This document shows, one piece after another, positions 31,801-41,436 of a DNA stretch of 64,000 bases. Each line of letters starts with the position of its first letter. Positions within the stretch are counted from its first letter, which is position 1. The DNA lies in contig JAPNXP010000001.1 in NCBI GenBank assembly GCA_028753945.1, forward strand, positions 4,020,501-4,084,500. The letters are read 5' to 3'. The notes below the pieces were generated by a model that did no database searches, was not told where the DNA came from, and worked only from the letters and a program-made list of their open reading frames with translations. The position numbers and the translations under genes were made by a program. This stretch comes from Hexactinellida sp. DTS-2022 (Eukaryota > Porifera > Hexactinellida).

Positions 31801-33348
31801 AATTACTTTCAGAACATGACGCACTTCTATCTGATAGAACTGTCAGGGGTATTGACTGACAGTGAAATTGCAAAGCTAGAGGGATACACGGCTCTGCTGG
31901 AAACAATTGTGAATGAGCTTGTTAGGATTGAAATTCAAGGTTCGAAAACAAACTTAAAAATTTGTAGTTTTAATTCTCATCTTCACAGAAAAAAGCTTTT
32001 TACTTGGCAATTAATTCTGCTATTACTAGTAGCTCATCAGAAGTCTTATGGATCAAATTCAAACTATTTCGACGAAAAATTTATTCTTTCTCTTCTCAGA
32101 GACCATATACCTGCAAACCTCCAACCATCCGTACGCTGTTACATAGAGTGGAGTGCAGCATTATTAGTATCAGATTCTACAATTCTAAATGATACACTGC
32201 TCCATGAAATGAAGCTGTATTCTTCATCTCCCGGTGATAGCCCTCCATTTGTTTACACCTCATACGTGTCGGTTCTATCTCTTGTTATCAAGAAGATACA
32301 GATTACAGCTGCATTAATAACAGAAATTGTAGCTATACTAATTGGGATGATGTCATTAGGCAATACACTTCTCAGATATTCGTCGCTTGATTTATTAAAA
32401 CAGATTAGGATTTTGCCTGAAACAACTGAGTTGTCCTTTCTAATTCCACTCCTTAAATATTGCCCAGATACAGGCAGGCAAGTTGAGCCATCGAACTGGA
32501 CTATGTTAATTCACCCTATGGAAGACTTAACATTACGCTGCCTCTTTGAAGATATTCCGATTCATTTCAGACTCGAAACTGAAAACTTGGGTTTAGATGC
32601 TTTGGCCGGAAGTAACTGGGATGATAAACATATGATATCTCTTGGGATTAACAATGACAATGAAAATAATAATATTAGACTTAATAAACATTTCAATAGC
32701 TGCGTGATTGAAGACAAAGTCAAATCAAACGTTAAAGTGGATGCCAAAGATTTAATGCAAAAGAAAATAATGCCTTGGGAAATAATGGATGGAGACTTTT
32801 GTATGGGACTCGAGGGGAGATACTCTGAGCAAAACGAATGTAGTCACAAAGGGAAGTTGATATTAATCGCTAGTTTAATTGACAAACCTACAAACCTAGG
32901 AGGAATGTGTAGAACCTGCGAAGTGTTTGGAGCAGCGACCTTAGTAGTCTCGAACAGAAAGTTGTTGGAAGACAGAAGTTTCACTTCCCTGAGCGTATCA
33001 GCTGAAAGGTGGGTGTCAGTCGAGGAGGTTAAAACCGCAGAACTTCCGAAGTATATCACACTTCTCAAGGAACGAGGCTATACAGTGGTAGGTGTAGAAC
33101 AAACACCGAATAGTGTTAGCTTGCAAGAATTCACTTTCCCTAAACTTACCACTCTCTTAATGGGACATGAAAAGTTTGGAATCCCCATACAGCTTCTAGA
33201 ACTGGTAGACCTCTGTGTTCAAATTCCTCAATTTGGTATCATTCGCTCTCTCAATGTACATGTATCCTGTGCTATCTCAATTTGGCAGTATACCACTCAG
33301 CATTTGTTAAATACCAAAGTGAAACAGATTAATAAGGATTCTACTTAA
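28822..33348 (+). CDS. TARBP1: TARBP1-like tRNA 2'-O-methyltransferase (SpoU/TrmH family)
   Basis: 1508 aa in one exon; human TARBP1 is about 1620 aa. The family methylates the 2'-O of G18 in tRNA (yeast Trm3). About 1300 residues of Leu-rich helical (HEAT/ARM-like) sequence precede a C-terminal SPOUT domain (about 1340-1495). All three SpoU motifs are seen: motif 1 ASLIDKPTNLGGMCRTCEVF, motif 2 LLMGHEKFGIP (about residue 1446) and motif 3 QFGIIRSLNVHVSCAI. The Asn/Arg of motif 1 and the Glu of motif 2 are present, so it should be active. A linker rich in Asn and Asp (NNDNENNN) joins the halves. CTAG lies 9 nt before the ATG. A 4.5-kb uninterrupted frame is striking for an animal gene. Confidence 0.92.
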   Translation: MDIVHRLLDCESQLSTSTIIIINGLINCSEFIFPSETYNVIYKKLLQEISKYSVVQDRMQQLISLLCLILNQEVLMTNFKCEFVPSSLQEFIDSDFTHICNLLFKTNFSGSIQEMDGKIRLLNYLTLLASPRLLELISKGGICETSFKLLLHLSVSSKENCLKQVLTILRAFPCSATEQKDLFLLIDSLHCGIITSAQRGLCYALLTSLYSYSGSEGCPLSYHVSDTYWVIVQQGLVNPDPLTRKQCIFLLKIGASKLPGNSCSELPKCVTFLSNLDTSVSEHWRTVIYLLETYEETQTHILQSSLPLLYSLASFIKQQEELSCTHSIHYSWLLTLYSRLFSHESRVVQLWSLQAVLECPISHCSQTEVTLFVTQTLILAFNNTTIFTRTPVPLIESLIQFLSQYLCVFSTEDAGPILEKLVTSLYFLTDIPLFFLSYVLSKLTPSPIAGRGALFALQRLFSRCVLVHSHLLRKGIKCFLLRFVTRCINLASCCWADIFMLLTYMELDFGEIAERKEFHNLINTLVKLRTIEDSPFTIHIFRVLTSSYIGADYSSSYELSKSLDGEHLVGEWLNISEGKDLTVETLNFPIKTGGVVAQLSCVVGHLCGQSLIRMLHDTLKPVIQLLLGVNTHPYMSDEQTKRAFELTQRILTISNNSVYTSQTSVIYPLYKTVTSNLTELALYLINQGNYKALQLLLSSTSTFESVNETSRGQHWHSLAVEISSLCLQELNNALSSGEIHVTLRMSSLMSIFGSVLSYTINNESIWPVVYTMVHRLTDSLHFLENKILTDSTEDRLRFINATLHVISLTHSKELTISGVTLLSLFKDLATVSDSFGLISILSIISSLLPSLCSEHTELCSECVFACWTGVQEESADTNELLSLFPIFLKACLGKNLLLPTSFHDGAILLTLMSLFNQVIEWGNKRMGVMHMLVAHLADVWNSPSAIVSMSIYWREIIKIFFTSPDLNRSMKQLESVVSFAIHVEEFDFTSWRGNYFQNMTHFYLIELSGVLTDSEIAKLEGYTALLETIVNELVRIEIQGSKTNLKICSFNSHLHRKKLFTWQLILLLLVAHQKSYGSNSNYFDEKFILSLLRDHIPANLQPSVRCYIEWSAALLVSDSTILNDTLLHEMKLYSSSPGDSPPFVYTSYVSVLSLVIKKIQITAALITEIVAILIGMMSLGNTLLRYSSLDLLKQIRILPETTELSFLIPLLKYCPDTGRQVEPSNWTMLIHPMEDLTLRCLFEDIPIHFRLETENLGLDALAGSNWDDKHMISLGINNDNENNNIRLNKHFNSCVIEDKVKSNVKVDAKDLMQKKIMPWEIMDGDFCMGLEGRYSEQNECSHKGKLILIASLIDKPTNLGGMCRTCEVFGAATLVVSNRKLLEDRSFTSLSVSAERWVSVEEVKTAELPKYITLLKERGYTVVGVEQTPNSVSLQEFTFPKLTTLLMGHEKFGIPIQLLELVDLCVQIPQFGIIRSLNVHVSCAISIWQYTTQHLLNTKVKQINKDST

Positions 33349-33871
33349 ATTTTTTAGCTTCCTTTATAAAAATTAATTATTAATTCAATTCGTAAAATTG
33401 TGGATGTGCTTTGCAGTTTGGGAAATTTTTATATTTCAATTGAAAAAAGCATGTATTAATCGAGTAGAACATGCATACTCCAATAATCGTTGGGATAGGT
33501 AAAATGTCGGATTTAACTGAATTCCCGATTATACGTAGAGTGGTTAATTTTACCGTAATAATTGACACGTATATGTACAATATATTGGAACTGGAACTAA
33601 TGTTATTTTATTATAACTGGAATCGACTGACCCATACAAAAACGTTCTACCAACCCTTGCATTAGAATGATTAGATAATATAATCTTGTTCTAGGAAATA
33701 GAAAAGCTGTTTTATTTTATTAACCCCAAGCTGTTAACTGCTAAATGTAGTGACTAAGTTAAAAAATGAGCAGTTAACAGCGAGAGGCTGGCTGTTAACA
33801 GCTATTCTACCAGCCCTGATGACTAGTCCTAGTCCTTTAATAAATCAGTTATATATCACTTAGTTATTTAA

Positions 33872-34435
33872 ATGGCCAAGTTTTATGAAGAGCATGATGT
33901 AAGTGGATATAATCTTCTTGAATGGTCACGACGCAACGCTGCAATGAATTATAACCAGAAGAAAAAGGGAAAACGTAGTAGTTACAGTGGAATGATATCT
34001 CTTATTGTCCCTGGTGTTTATCTTGGGAATAAGGCTGCTGCTTCAGATCATTCTCTCCTGAAGAGATTATCAATAGTTGCTATATTAAATATTGGAGGTG
34101 GGAAATGTTATTTTCCCGATGAGTTTGAGTATTTTCGTATTGCAGTAAGTGATTCAGAACAGGTTTCCTTATTACCTTATTTTGATAATGCTTGTCATTT
34201 TGCTCAAACCTGGAAGAAATATGGAACAATATTTTTTCATTGTCGAGGTGGTATGCATCGATCTCCTTGTATCCTCGCGGCTTATTTAATCAGAGAGGAG
34301 GAGCTCACCGTTGCACAAGCTTTGGAAGTTGTTTCACTTGGGAGACCGATAGCAAAGCCAAGTCCACATATGGTGTCCGATTTAGTGGAATTTGAAAGTA
34401 AGATTCAATCATCTTCGAAACCCAGTACTCAATGA
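33872..34435 (+). CDS. Atypical dual-specificity phosphatase
   Basis: 187 aa, one exon. The DSP domain covers about residues 42-180. The PTP loop is HCRGGMHRS, with the catalytic Cys at residue 124 and the Arg six residues on, so the C-x5-R motif is complete. A likely general acid is in AVSDSE about 30 residues earlier. The domain starts IVPGVYLGNKAAA, as in small DUSPs, and ends in KPSPHMVSDLVEFE. There is no MAPK-docking domain, signal peptide or membrane segment. Substrate unknown. TTAG ends 8 nt before the ATG. Neighbours (TARBP1, MATE) give no functional hint. Confidence 0.85.
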   Translation: MAKFYEEHDVSGYNLLEWSRRNAAMNYNQKKKGKRSSYSGMISLIVPGVYLGNKAAASDHSLLKRLSIVAILNIGGGKCYFPDEFEYFRIAVSDSEQVSLLPYFDNACHFAQTWKKYGTIFFHCRGGMHRSPCILAAYLIREEELTVAQALEVVSLGRPIAKPSPHMVSDLVEFESKIQSSSKPSTQ

Positions 34436-35026
34436 TTTCTGTTGGTGTGATTAATCTTGTTTTTGTAAACAATAATCTTAATTCTGAATTCTGTGTATCA
34501 AATATTTTTTAAACATGACATCAAATAAGTTGTTCACTATTGCAATTACAATGTTACTATTGGAATGGGGATTCCCATGCATCGGTATATTTAGGAAAAT
34601 GGGAGAATGCTAACATAACTCTAATATTGTAAGCATTAAATTCACAGATAACCTTTCATCAATTAAGCAGAATAATTCGTATATTAAATATACCAAGGCA
34701 GTAAGATCAGAACTGGGCCACTATACTATGGTATAGTCGGCACAGTAAAGAATGACTAGTGAAAGACAAATTATGAAAATTATTATAATTACTTTCAATA
34801 AATTATTAATACGCTTATGTACTTGTATCTCTTCTGGAATGGTCTCCACGAACCAAATTTGATATTACATTCAAATAGGAATGACTGAACTGTACTAGTA
34901 TGTATACAAAAGAACAATTCATGCATTTATTGACTAGAATGACGTAAGAATAGCTAGCTAGCTAGTTATTTGAATAAATATAATTAAATTAAGAATACAA
35001 AATATTTCATAATAAGTTAATAACTT

Positions 35027-36736
35027 ATGTCTATCAGACCACTGATTCGTTTTTGTTTAAAAGAAAGTTGGATTATATTCAAGTTAGCATTGCCTGTCTA
35101 CCTTACGACATTAACATCAGAATTGAATAACAGTTTTATACCATCAATATTCGCAGGACACTTTGGTGATACAAGTAAAAACTATGCCTCCATAATGCTG
35201 AGTATAAATATAGTTATGATCACAGGCACTCTTCCTCATATGTGTTTGAGCTCTGCACTCAATACTTTAGCTTCTCAAGCTTACGGCGCGGGGGAATTTA
35301 AATATTTGGGGACCCTCTTTCAAAGGAGTGTTTGGCTACACCTTCTGCTGTGTTTACCGATCTTACTCGTATGGCTGAATACGTTTAATATTCTAATGCT
35401 ACTAGGTCAAACAGCTGAGCTCGCTACTCTCTCTTCTGAATATATGATTGTTTTCATCCTAATTCTGCCAGCGTATGCGATACTATATCCTACAATGAAG
35501 ATTCTACAGATTCAAGATATAGTAATGCCATCTACAGTTATTTTCACTCTTGGGAGCTTACTTGAAGCAATAGGTTGTTATTTCTTCATATACCAATCAA
35601 ATTTGGGGGTCCGAGGGCTAGCACTAGGTGTAGTAATTTCTGTGTATTTCATGACACTAGCCCATCTCGTATATATACGGAGCATGGGCGTGTGGTACAA
35701 GATATGGGATGGGCTGAAATGGGCTGCCTTCGAGAAGTGGGGGCAGTATCTCTACTACGGAATGCCATTATTGATAATTTTGTGGATCGAATTTTCTATT
35801 TTTTACAATGGTACTATATTGGTGGGAATAATCTCCAAAGACCCGGCATTTGAAATTTCCGTATATTCCGTAATCATCAACATTGATCTATTCCTCTATA
35901 TTCTCTCCATAGCGGCTAATTCAGCGACCTCGATTCGTATCGGGTTCTTGGTTGGACAAGGTGATATTGAGCGAATGAAACGAGTTGCTGTCCTAACAAC
36001 GCTATTGATATTACTCTACCAAATTCTTCAAATCTCGATTCTATTAGCTGGAAGATCTATGTGGGGGTATATATTCACTTCCAACGAGAGAGTAGTCAAT
36101 GGAACAGTTAACATGATTTATTTGCTTGCTATTTTTCATCCTATAGATGGATTAGTTGTAAACTTTCAAGGAATTTTAGTGGGAATTGGTAGGCAAAAGG
36201 TTGGAATAATTATTCCTGTAATATTCTTTGTTATTACAATTCCAATGGCAACGGCCTTCATCCTGTTTACTGATCTGGGACCATTTGGTTATTTTCTAGG
36301 GATATTAATCGGAATGCTTATTCGCTGTTTTGCCCCCATACCAATCGCCACCTGCTGGATCAATTGGAATAATATTGTTAGCGTGAATAATTTGGTAGAA
36401 GTTTCTACTTTCAATGATAAATCAATTGAAGATTCACCAGAACAATATCGACTATTATCACAAGGGCTGGAATCAAATTGTGGGTTAGATTTACACCAGG
36501 GAAAGAGTTGTAATATAAAGAAGGTGTATTCTCAACTGTTCTACAAGTTTCTATTTATATCTGTTTGTCTCACAATCTTGGTTTGGATGATAGCTTGTGA
36601 ATATAGTAGTTCTAAAATTATTGTTAATATCGGCAGATCATATCTAAAGTCTCCTATTGACTTTTGCTGTATTAGATTCTTGCCTCTAGAAAATGGCAAA
36701 AACTATTCCTACTCCAACCCAACCGGACTGCCTTAA
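35027..36736 (+). CDS. MATE-family multidrug and toxin extrusion transporter (SLC47-like)
   Basis: 569 aa, one exon, plasma-membrane antiporter type that exports organic cations in exchange for protons. About 12-13 hydrophobic segments are visible. The MATE signature between the first two is present (SALNTLASQAYGAGEFKYLG), and its counterpart in the second half is ATSIRIGFLVGQGD. A conserved Pro-rich half is FHPIDGLVVNFQGILVGIGR. The C-terminal part has a polar loop and one extra hydrophobic segment near residue 512, as in animal MATEs. No conserved acceptor-like YAG is found close to the ATG, unlike most genes here. Confidence 0.9.
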   Translation: MSIRPLIRFCLKESWIIFKLALPVYLTTLTSELNNSFIPSIFAGHFGDTSKNYASIMLSINIVMITGTLPHMCLSSALNTLASQAYGAGEFKYLGTLFQRSVWLHLLLCLPILLVWLNTFNILMLLGQTAELATLSSEYMIVFILILPAYAILYPTMKILQIQDIVMPSTVIFTLGSLLEAIGCYFFIYQSNLGVRGLALGVVISVYFMTLAHLVYIRSMGVWYKIWDGLKWAAFEKWGQYLYYGMPLLIILWIEFSIFYNGTILVGIISKDPAFEISVYSVIINIDLFLYILSIAANSATSIRIGFLVGQGDIERMKRVAVLTTLLILLYQILQISILLAGRSMWGYIFTSNERVVNGTVNMIYLLAIFHPIDGLVVNFQGILVGIGRQKVGIIIPVIFFVITIPMATAFILFTDLGPFGYFLGILIGMLIRCFAPIPIATCWINWNNIVSVNNLVEVSTFNDKSIEDSPEQYRLLSQGLESNCGLDLHQGKSCNIKKVYSQLFYKFLFISVCLTILVWMIACEYSSSKIIVNIGRSYLKSPIDFCCIRFLPLENGKNYSYSNPTGLP

Positions 36737-36902
36737 AATAATAATATTAGTTACATTTAATTTGTATTAGGATTAGAGTACTGTATTTATGATAATAATA
36801 TGACGTCTAGAGTTCGGTATATCGGGATGACAAAAATATAGGCTATTCAAAAAATATCGTTATTTTAAAATTTCTGGAAATTAATGGCAATATTTTCCGA
36901 TA

Positions 36903-37076
36903 CAGTAGATGTCGGATATAAGCACACCGGTTATAAGAACATATCGGATATAAGCACACTATGTTGGAAAACGGTTGTCATATACACTGTATAATTTATG
37001 TCGGTTATAAGAACATGCCGGTTATAAGCACCTTAAGTGCAGTTCCCGACGATGTGCTTATAACTGGCATCCACTG
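36903..37076. mobile_element. pogo/Tigger-like MITE, 174 bp, copy 1
   Basis: TA on each side; ends CAGTAGATGTCGGATATAAG and, inverted, CAGTGGATGCCAGTTATAAG. The interior repeats GGTTATAAGAACAT and TATAAGCACA. A copy of exactly the same length lies at 50451-50624. Confidence 0.75.
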
Positions 37077-37717
37077 TATTTATTGTTGGAATCAGCTGGA
37101 TTATATTGATATTCTCCCCAAATATCAAAAAAATCAACATCTTTCTGGAAATTGATCCTGAAATTCATTATCGGACATTTTCACAAAATATCTTATTGAT
37201 ATCGAGATTTTCCCCCGATATTTGTAAATCCTTGTATCAAGCTAGGAGTATAAAGATAATGTTTTCTACATCTTGTGGCCAATAATGGATTACTAACTCA
37301 AAAATTATTTTTTTTACAAAGAAAAGCACACATGATAAAAGCTCTATGAATTGGAATACATAGTGCATCTATTGTATATTTTATCACTTATTGTGAGATC
37401 TTCATCATAAGCTACAACTCGTATATGGCTCCTTATTTAATTTGTAACGCATCACGTTATATGATTAATATACAATTGGGACCTTTGCCTCAATAATTAT
37501 TCTTACTTATTCCTAGTGCACCCGGCGCCCCAGCCTGTATCAACTCGTCTTTTAGATATTATGTTTAGTATTTAGCTCAATAGAGACCTTGCACAACGTG
37601 AGTGTAAAAGCTACTCACATGCCTTGATTCTTAGAGTTTACTAAATTTCTAGGTGAAACGAAGTTGTATTGATATTGTCCATGGAATTTGGAACCTTTTT
37701 CGCTTAAGTTTAATAAT

Positions 37718-38835
37718 ACGAGCCCTTCGGTCTCGGTCGCTTCGCGACGGATCACTCTCTCACTAAAGTCGCTTCGCAACTTTTGTTCGTTGGTGTTAGG
37801 CACTACGCGATACAATTAACGGCCACTTCGCGGCCTTTCCCTCCCCAAAAGCAATCACATTAATAATGAGTTTTAATAGCTCAATAAATTTCAGTTGCAC
37901 GATAAGAAAGCTCGAATCAAAATAATACTAAAAGAAAAACAGGCAATAGAATCAAATGATTGATTGGTTAAATGAATTAATTTTAAATCAATCAAATTGG
38001 AGCCTCAGAAAATATTTATATTATGCACAATCTATTTATACTAATTGATGAAATCTGCTAATCCATACTAACAAACCCTCGAATTTAATTGGCTAATATA
38101 TTTTGTCACCTTCAAATGTAAATATTTCTCTTCAAAAACCAATAGATCGTTGTCGCAGTATAAAATTACCCCTGTATACAAATTTTCAGCTTTCTGGGAC
38201 TCGTAGTCTTTCCAATTAATTCTGGACAAACAAACAAACAAACACACAAACAAACACACACACAACAATTCCTCTTTTTATATACGAGCCCTTCGGTCTC
38301 GGTCGCTTCGCGACGGATCACTCTCTCACAAAAGTAGCTTCGCGACTTTTGTTCGTTCGTGTTAGGCACTACGCGATACAATTAACGGCCGCTTCGCGGC
38401 TTTTCCCTCCCCAAAAGCAATCACATTAATAATGAGCTTTAATAGATCAATAAATTTCAGTTGCACGATAAGAAAGCTCGAATCAAAATGATACTAAAAG
38501 AAAAACAGGCAATAGAATAACAAATGATTGATTGGTTAAATGAATATATTTTCAATCAATCAAATTGGAGCCTCAGAAAATATTTCTATTATGCACAATC
38601 TATTTATACTGATTGATTAAATGCTATTCCATACTAACAAACCCTCGAATTTAATTGGCTAACATATTTTGTCACCTTCAAATGTGAATATTTCTCTTCA
38701 AAAACCAATAGATCGTTGTCGCAGTACAAAATTAACCCTGTATACAAATTTTCAGCTTTCTAGGACTCGTAGTCTTTCCAATTAATTTTGGACAAACAAA
38801 CAAACACACAACAATTGCGCTTTTAATATAGAGAT
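37718..38835. repeat. Tandem duplication of a 566-bp unit with GCTTCGC palindromes
   Basis: Copy A 37718-38283 and copy B 38284-38835 are highly similar from ACGAGCCCTTCGGTCTCGG to the AAACAAACAAACAC run at the end. A damaged start of a third copy lies at about 38840-38885. The first 150 bp of each unit hold three short palindromes centred on CTTCG (GTCGCTTCGCGAC, AAAGTxGCTTCGCxACTTT, GGCCGCTTCGCGGCC). Open frames across it (for example MYRVVPNTNEQK) are a by-product, as they differ between copies. Confidence 0.75.
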
Positions 38836-39360
38836 AGATAAAGTCATTTGGTTTCGGTCGCTTCGGGAAGGATCACTCAACCGACGGGACTTCACCATAT
38901 TTCCATGCCCTTTCTCAAATACTAGTTATTGTACACAACAATAACAATAAGTATACAACTATTTATAATAGCTAAATTTTTTTGTACATTTGAAATTGGT
39001 AATAATCTTACATATTTTCACGTTGGGAACTCATCTCATATTCATCAATTGAAATTATTAAAACATAAATATGTAGAATACCCAATACATCCTACAAGTA
39101 AATTACAATCCTAAATTATAACAGAAAAGAATGTAAATATGAGTAACTAATAACTATTAACCAATAAATATTACGAAATCTTCCAGGCAGGGAGGGAGAG
39201 AATAAATTATTAATTTTATACACCAGCCCTATTATATGACTCAAGATAAGCAGACATATTTGAAGATTTGTACATGGTTTGTGAACTAAATTTAACAAAT
39301 TCAAATTTGGCAAACAGTGCTCTAATTGGGAAACCGGAATTTGTCCTGACTCCTAAGTTT

Positions 39361-39725
39361 CAGGCATGGGGCCAAGCCCCAAAGGGCTTAAGCCCTTTGG
39401 ACTTAAGCCCATTTTTGAGAGGGCTTAAATCCGGACTTAAGTCCTCCTATAATAAAAGGGGCTTAAGTCCGGACTTGGACTTAAGCCCTTTATAGATGAG
39501 CTTCAAGCCCATTTCAAGCTCTTTTCAAGGCACATATTCAATAAAATACGGTGTGGATTTCTAAATAGTTAGAGTAAAAGACTTAAGTCCGGACTTAAGC
39601 CCTTTATTAAGGGCTTGAGCTTGGACTTAAGCCCTTTTTCAAAAAGGGCTTGGGCTTAAGCCCTTCTGGGTAGTAGGGATGGGCTTGGACTTAAGCCCTT
39701 TTGAAAGGGCTTGACCCCATGTCTG
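39361..39725. mobile_element. Word-array MITE built from AAGGGCTTAAGCCC
   Basis: Ends CAGGCATGGGGCCAAGCCCC and, inverted, CAGACATGGGGTCAAGCCCT (16 of 20). The whole interior is the self-complementary word AAGGGCTTAAGCCC and variants with GGACTTAAGTCC. Flanking 8-mers CTAAGTTT and CTGAGTCC match poorly. From 39336 to 39905 the surrounding sequence repeats GGAATTTGTCCTAA. Confidence 0.6.
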
Positions 39726-39916
39726 CTGAGTCCTAACTGACTGCTGGAATTTGTCCTAATTTCTACATTCGGAATTTGTCCTAAAACGAATCCGGAATTT
39801 GTCCTAAAGGAATTCCCAACTTTGGAATTTGACCTAAAATAAATTGTTGGATATTGTCAAAAAAAGAAAATGGAATTTTTAGAATTTGTCTTCATTGAGC
39901 CCATGAGCCTCACAAA

Positions 39917-40165
39917 GTGGTATACACCGAACTCTACAAGACATACTTGATTGCCTGTACCATCCCCGTGACTACAGCTGAAAAGGAACGTTCATTCTCC
40001 TGCATGAAACGTGTTAAAACGTATCTGCGAAGTACAATGGAAGATTGTAGACTAGGAGACCTTGCGACTTTGTCAATCAATAGGACACGTACGTCCAAAA
40101 TTGATATGGATGAGATGGTTGATAGATTCGACAAGACTGGGAATCGCAGAATACCATTGAGTTAA
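39917..40165 (+). pseudogene. hAT transposase C-terminal fragment
   Basis: The frame reads TAEKERSFSCMKRVKTYLRS, then LGDLATLSINRTRTSKIDMD, then a stop at 40165. This is the hAT-family C-terminal dimerisation segment (the ERSFS...K block followed by R-L-xx-L). No upstream catalytic part is present, so it is a fragment. Its last 55 codons and 3' flank are repeated at 44511-44835, on the far side of the LINE. Confidence 0.75.
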
Positions 40166-40321
40166 ACTATTTCTAACATTTAGTTGTTAAAATTACAAAT
40201 TATACTCAAAACAGATCATAATATCTCTACTTCAATGAAACTGAAGAAGTTATAATCAATTTTAGTATCTAAGCATTGGGGTTATATTTATCAAAGCTAA
40301 TCCATTACACTGGTATAGTCC
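39998..40321 (+). repeat. Direct repeat bracketing the LINE, left copy (324 bp)
   Basis: Runs from TCCTGCATGAAACGTG to GGTATAGTCC. Compared with the right copy it shows one substitution (AGTACAATGG against AGCACAATGG) and one single-base gap (CCATTACACTGG against CCATTAACACTGG). Confidence 0.9.
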
Positions 40322-40365
40322 CGCTTTATAACTTTACTAAAACTTCAAATAAACTAAAAACAGTT

Positions 40366-41423
40366 ATGACTAGCATTACTCGGAATTCGGCAGCTTTGAC
40401 TGTCAAAGTTCCTATCTCAAGGACGTCATCAGCAAATAAACTTTCAAAATGGATTAACTCTCTAAATAACATTACAGAAGAGGATCTGAACCCACTGACC
40501 AGTTATGAACTCAAGTTAATTATCCTCAGTGCTCGGGATAGAGAACATACCAGGCACGTAGCTACGGGGGGGCGAGGGGGGGCAACTGCCCCCCCCAAAA
40601 GTACTTCTCGCCCCCCCTCCCAAGAGAATTTAAGAAGTGTTCGTTATAGTAAATAGAGTGATTCGTCCCCCCTTGCCCCCCCGACTCCCTGCACTTGCCC
40701 CCCCCAACATAAAATTTGCCCCCCTGAATTACATACTCTAGCTACGTGCCTGGAACATACAAGTAGATCCAATCTCAATGTCAACACTGGGGATTTAAAT
40801 CTTCTTCAACCTACTTTAAACGAATTAACACAAAACTTAAAACAACTAACAGAGATAGTTGAAGAACAATCTAGGCTGATTGTCCAAAATGCAAATACCA
40901 AGAAAACTTACTCTCAAGCTGCATGCACTGATCTACCAGTATCATGTGAACAAATGAGAGTATTATTACACGAAGAAGAAGAAAATCGACGATCAACGAC
41001 TGCAGAGGAAAAGGATAAATTCAAAAGGGAGAAAAATATTATTGTCTATGGACTACCAGAGGAAATGATGTTACCGCAAGCAAACAGACGAATTCAAGAA
41101 AATAGCCCTAGAGTTAAACTCCAAACCTAACGTCATCAAAGCAGATCGTTTAGGTAAAGTTAAGAGTGACAACAAACCTCGACCCATCTGTTTTAAGCTC
41201 GAATCGAAATATGAGAAACAAAGAATAGTGGCATCTGCGCTGCAAGCTTAAGTCAAATCAACGATTTAAAACAATTTACCTTAAACCAGACCTGACGAAG
41301 ATGGAGAGGATCTTACAAAAGGAGGCCTGGGAAAATCTAAAGCAATCAATAACTAAGCACCCAGACAAACGATGGAAAATTAAAAATTTCAATGTAGTCG
41401 AATTATCACCTAATGTAGATTGA
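40366..41423 (+). pseudogene. LINE ORF1, interrupted
   Basis: Begins MTSITRNSAALTVKV. It is split at residue EHT by the MITE at 40551-40752; the frame continues intact after it (SRSNLNVNTGDLN). It next holds a coiled-coil-like part and the RRM-like FKREKNIIVYGLPEE. A frame break near 41080 separates this from the C-terminal part (NVIKADRLGKVKSDNKPRPI; YLKPDLTKMERILQKEAWEN). The layout fits ORF1 RNA-binding proteins of CR1-type LINEs. Confidence 0.65.
40551..40752. mobile_element. hAT-type MITE, 202 bp, inside LINE ORF1
   Basis: Exact target duplication GAACATAC at 40543-40550 and 40753-40760. Inverted ends CAGGCACGTAGCTA. The interior is G and C runs. It must be younger than the LINE copy it interrupts. 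Confidence 0.85.
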
Positions 41424-41436
41424 ACTACCCCAGGGG

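Noticed and set aside
33819..33840. CTGATGAC near the phosphatase gene, another possible hammerhead core
   Set aside because: No stem II partner and no GAAA follow.
37615..38381. Minus-strand frames MYRVVPNTNEQK... as genes
   Set aside because: They lie in the tandem repeat, start and stop differently in the two copies, and come from palindromic sequence.
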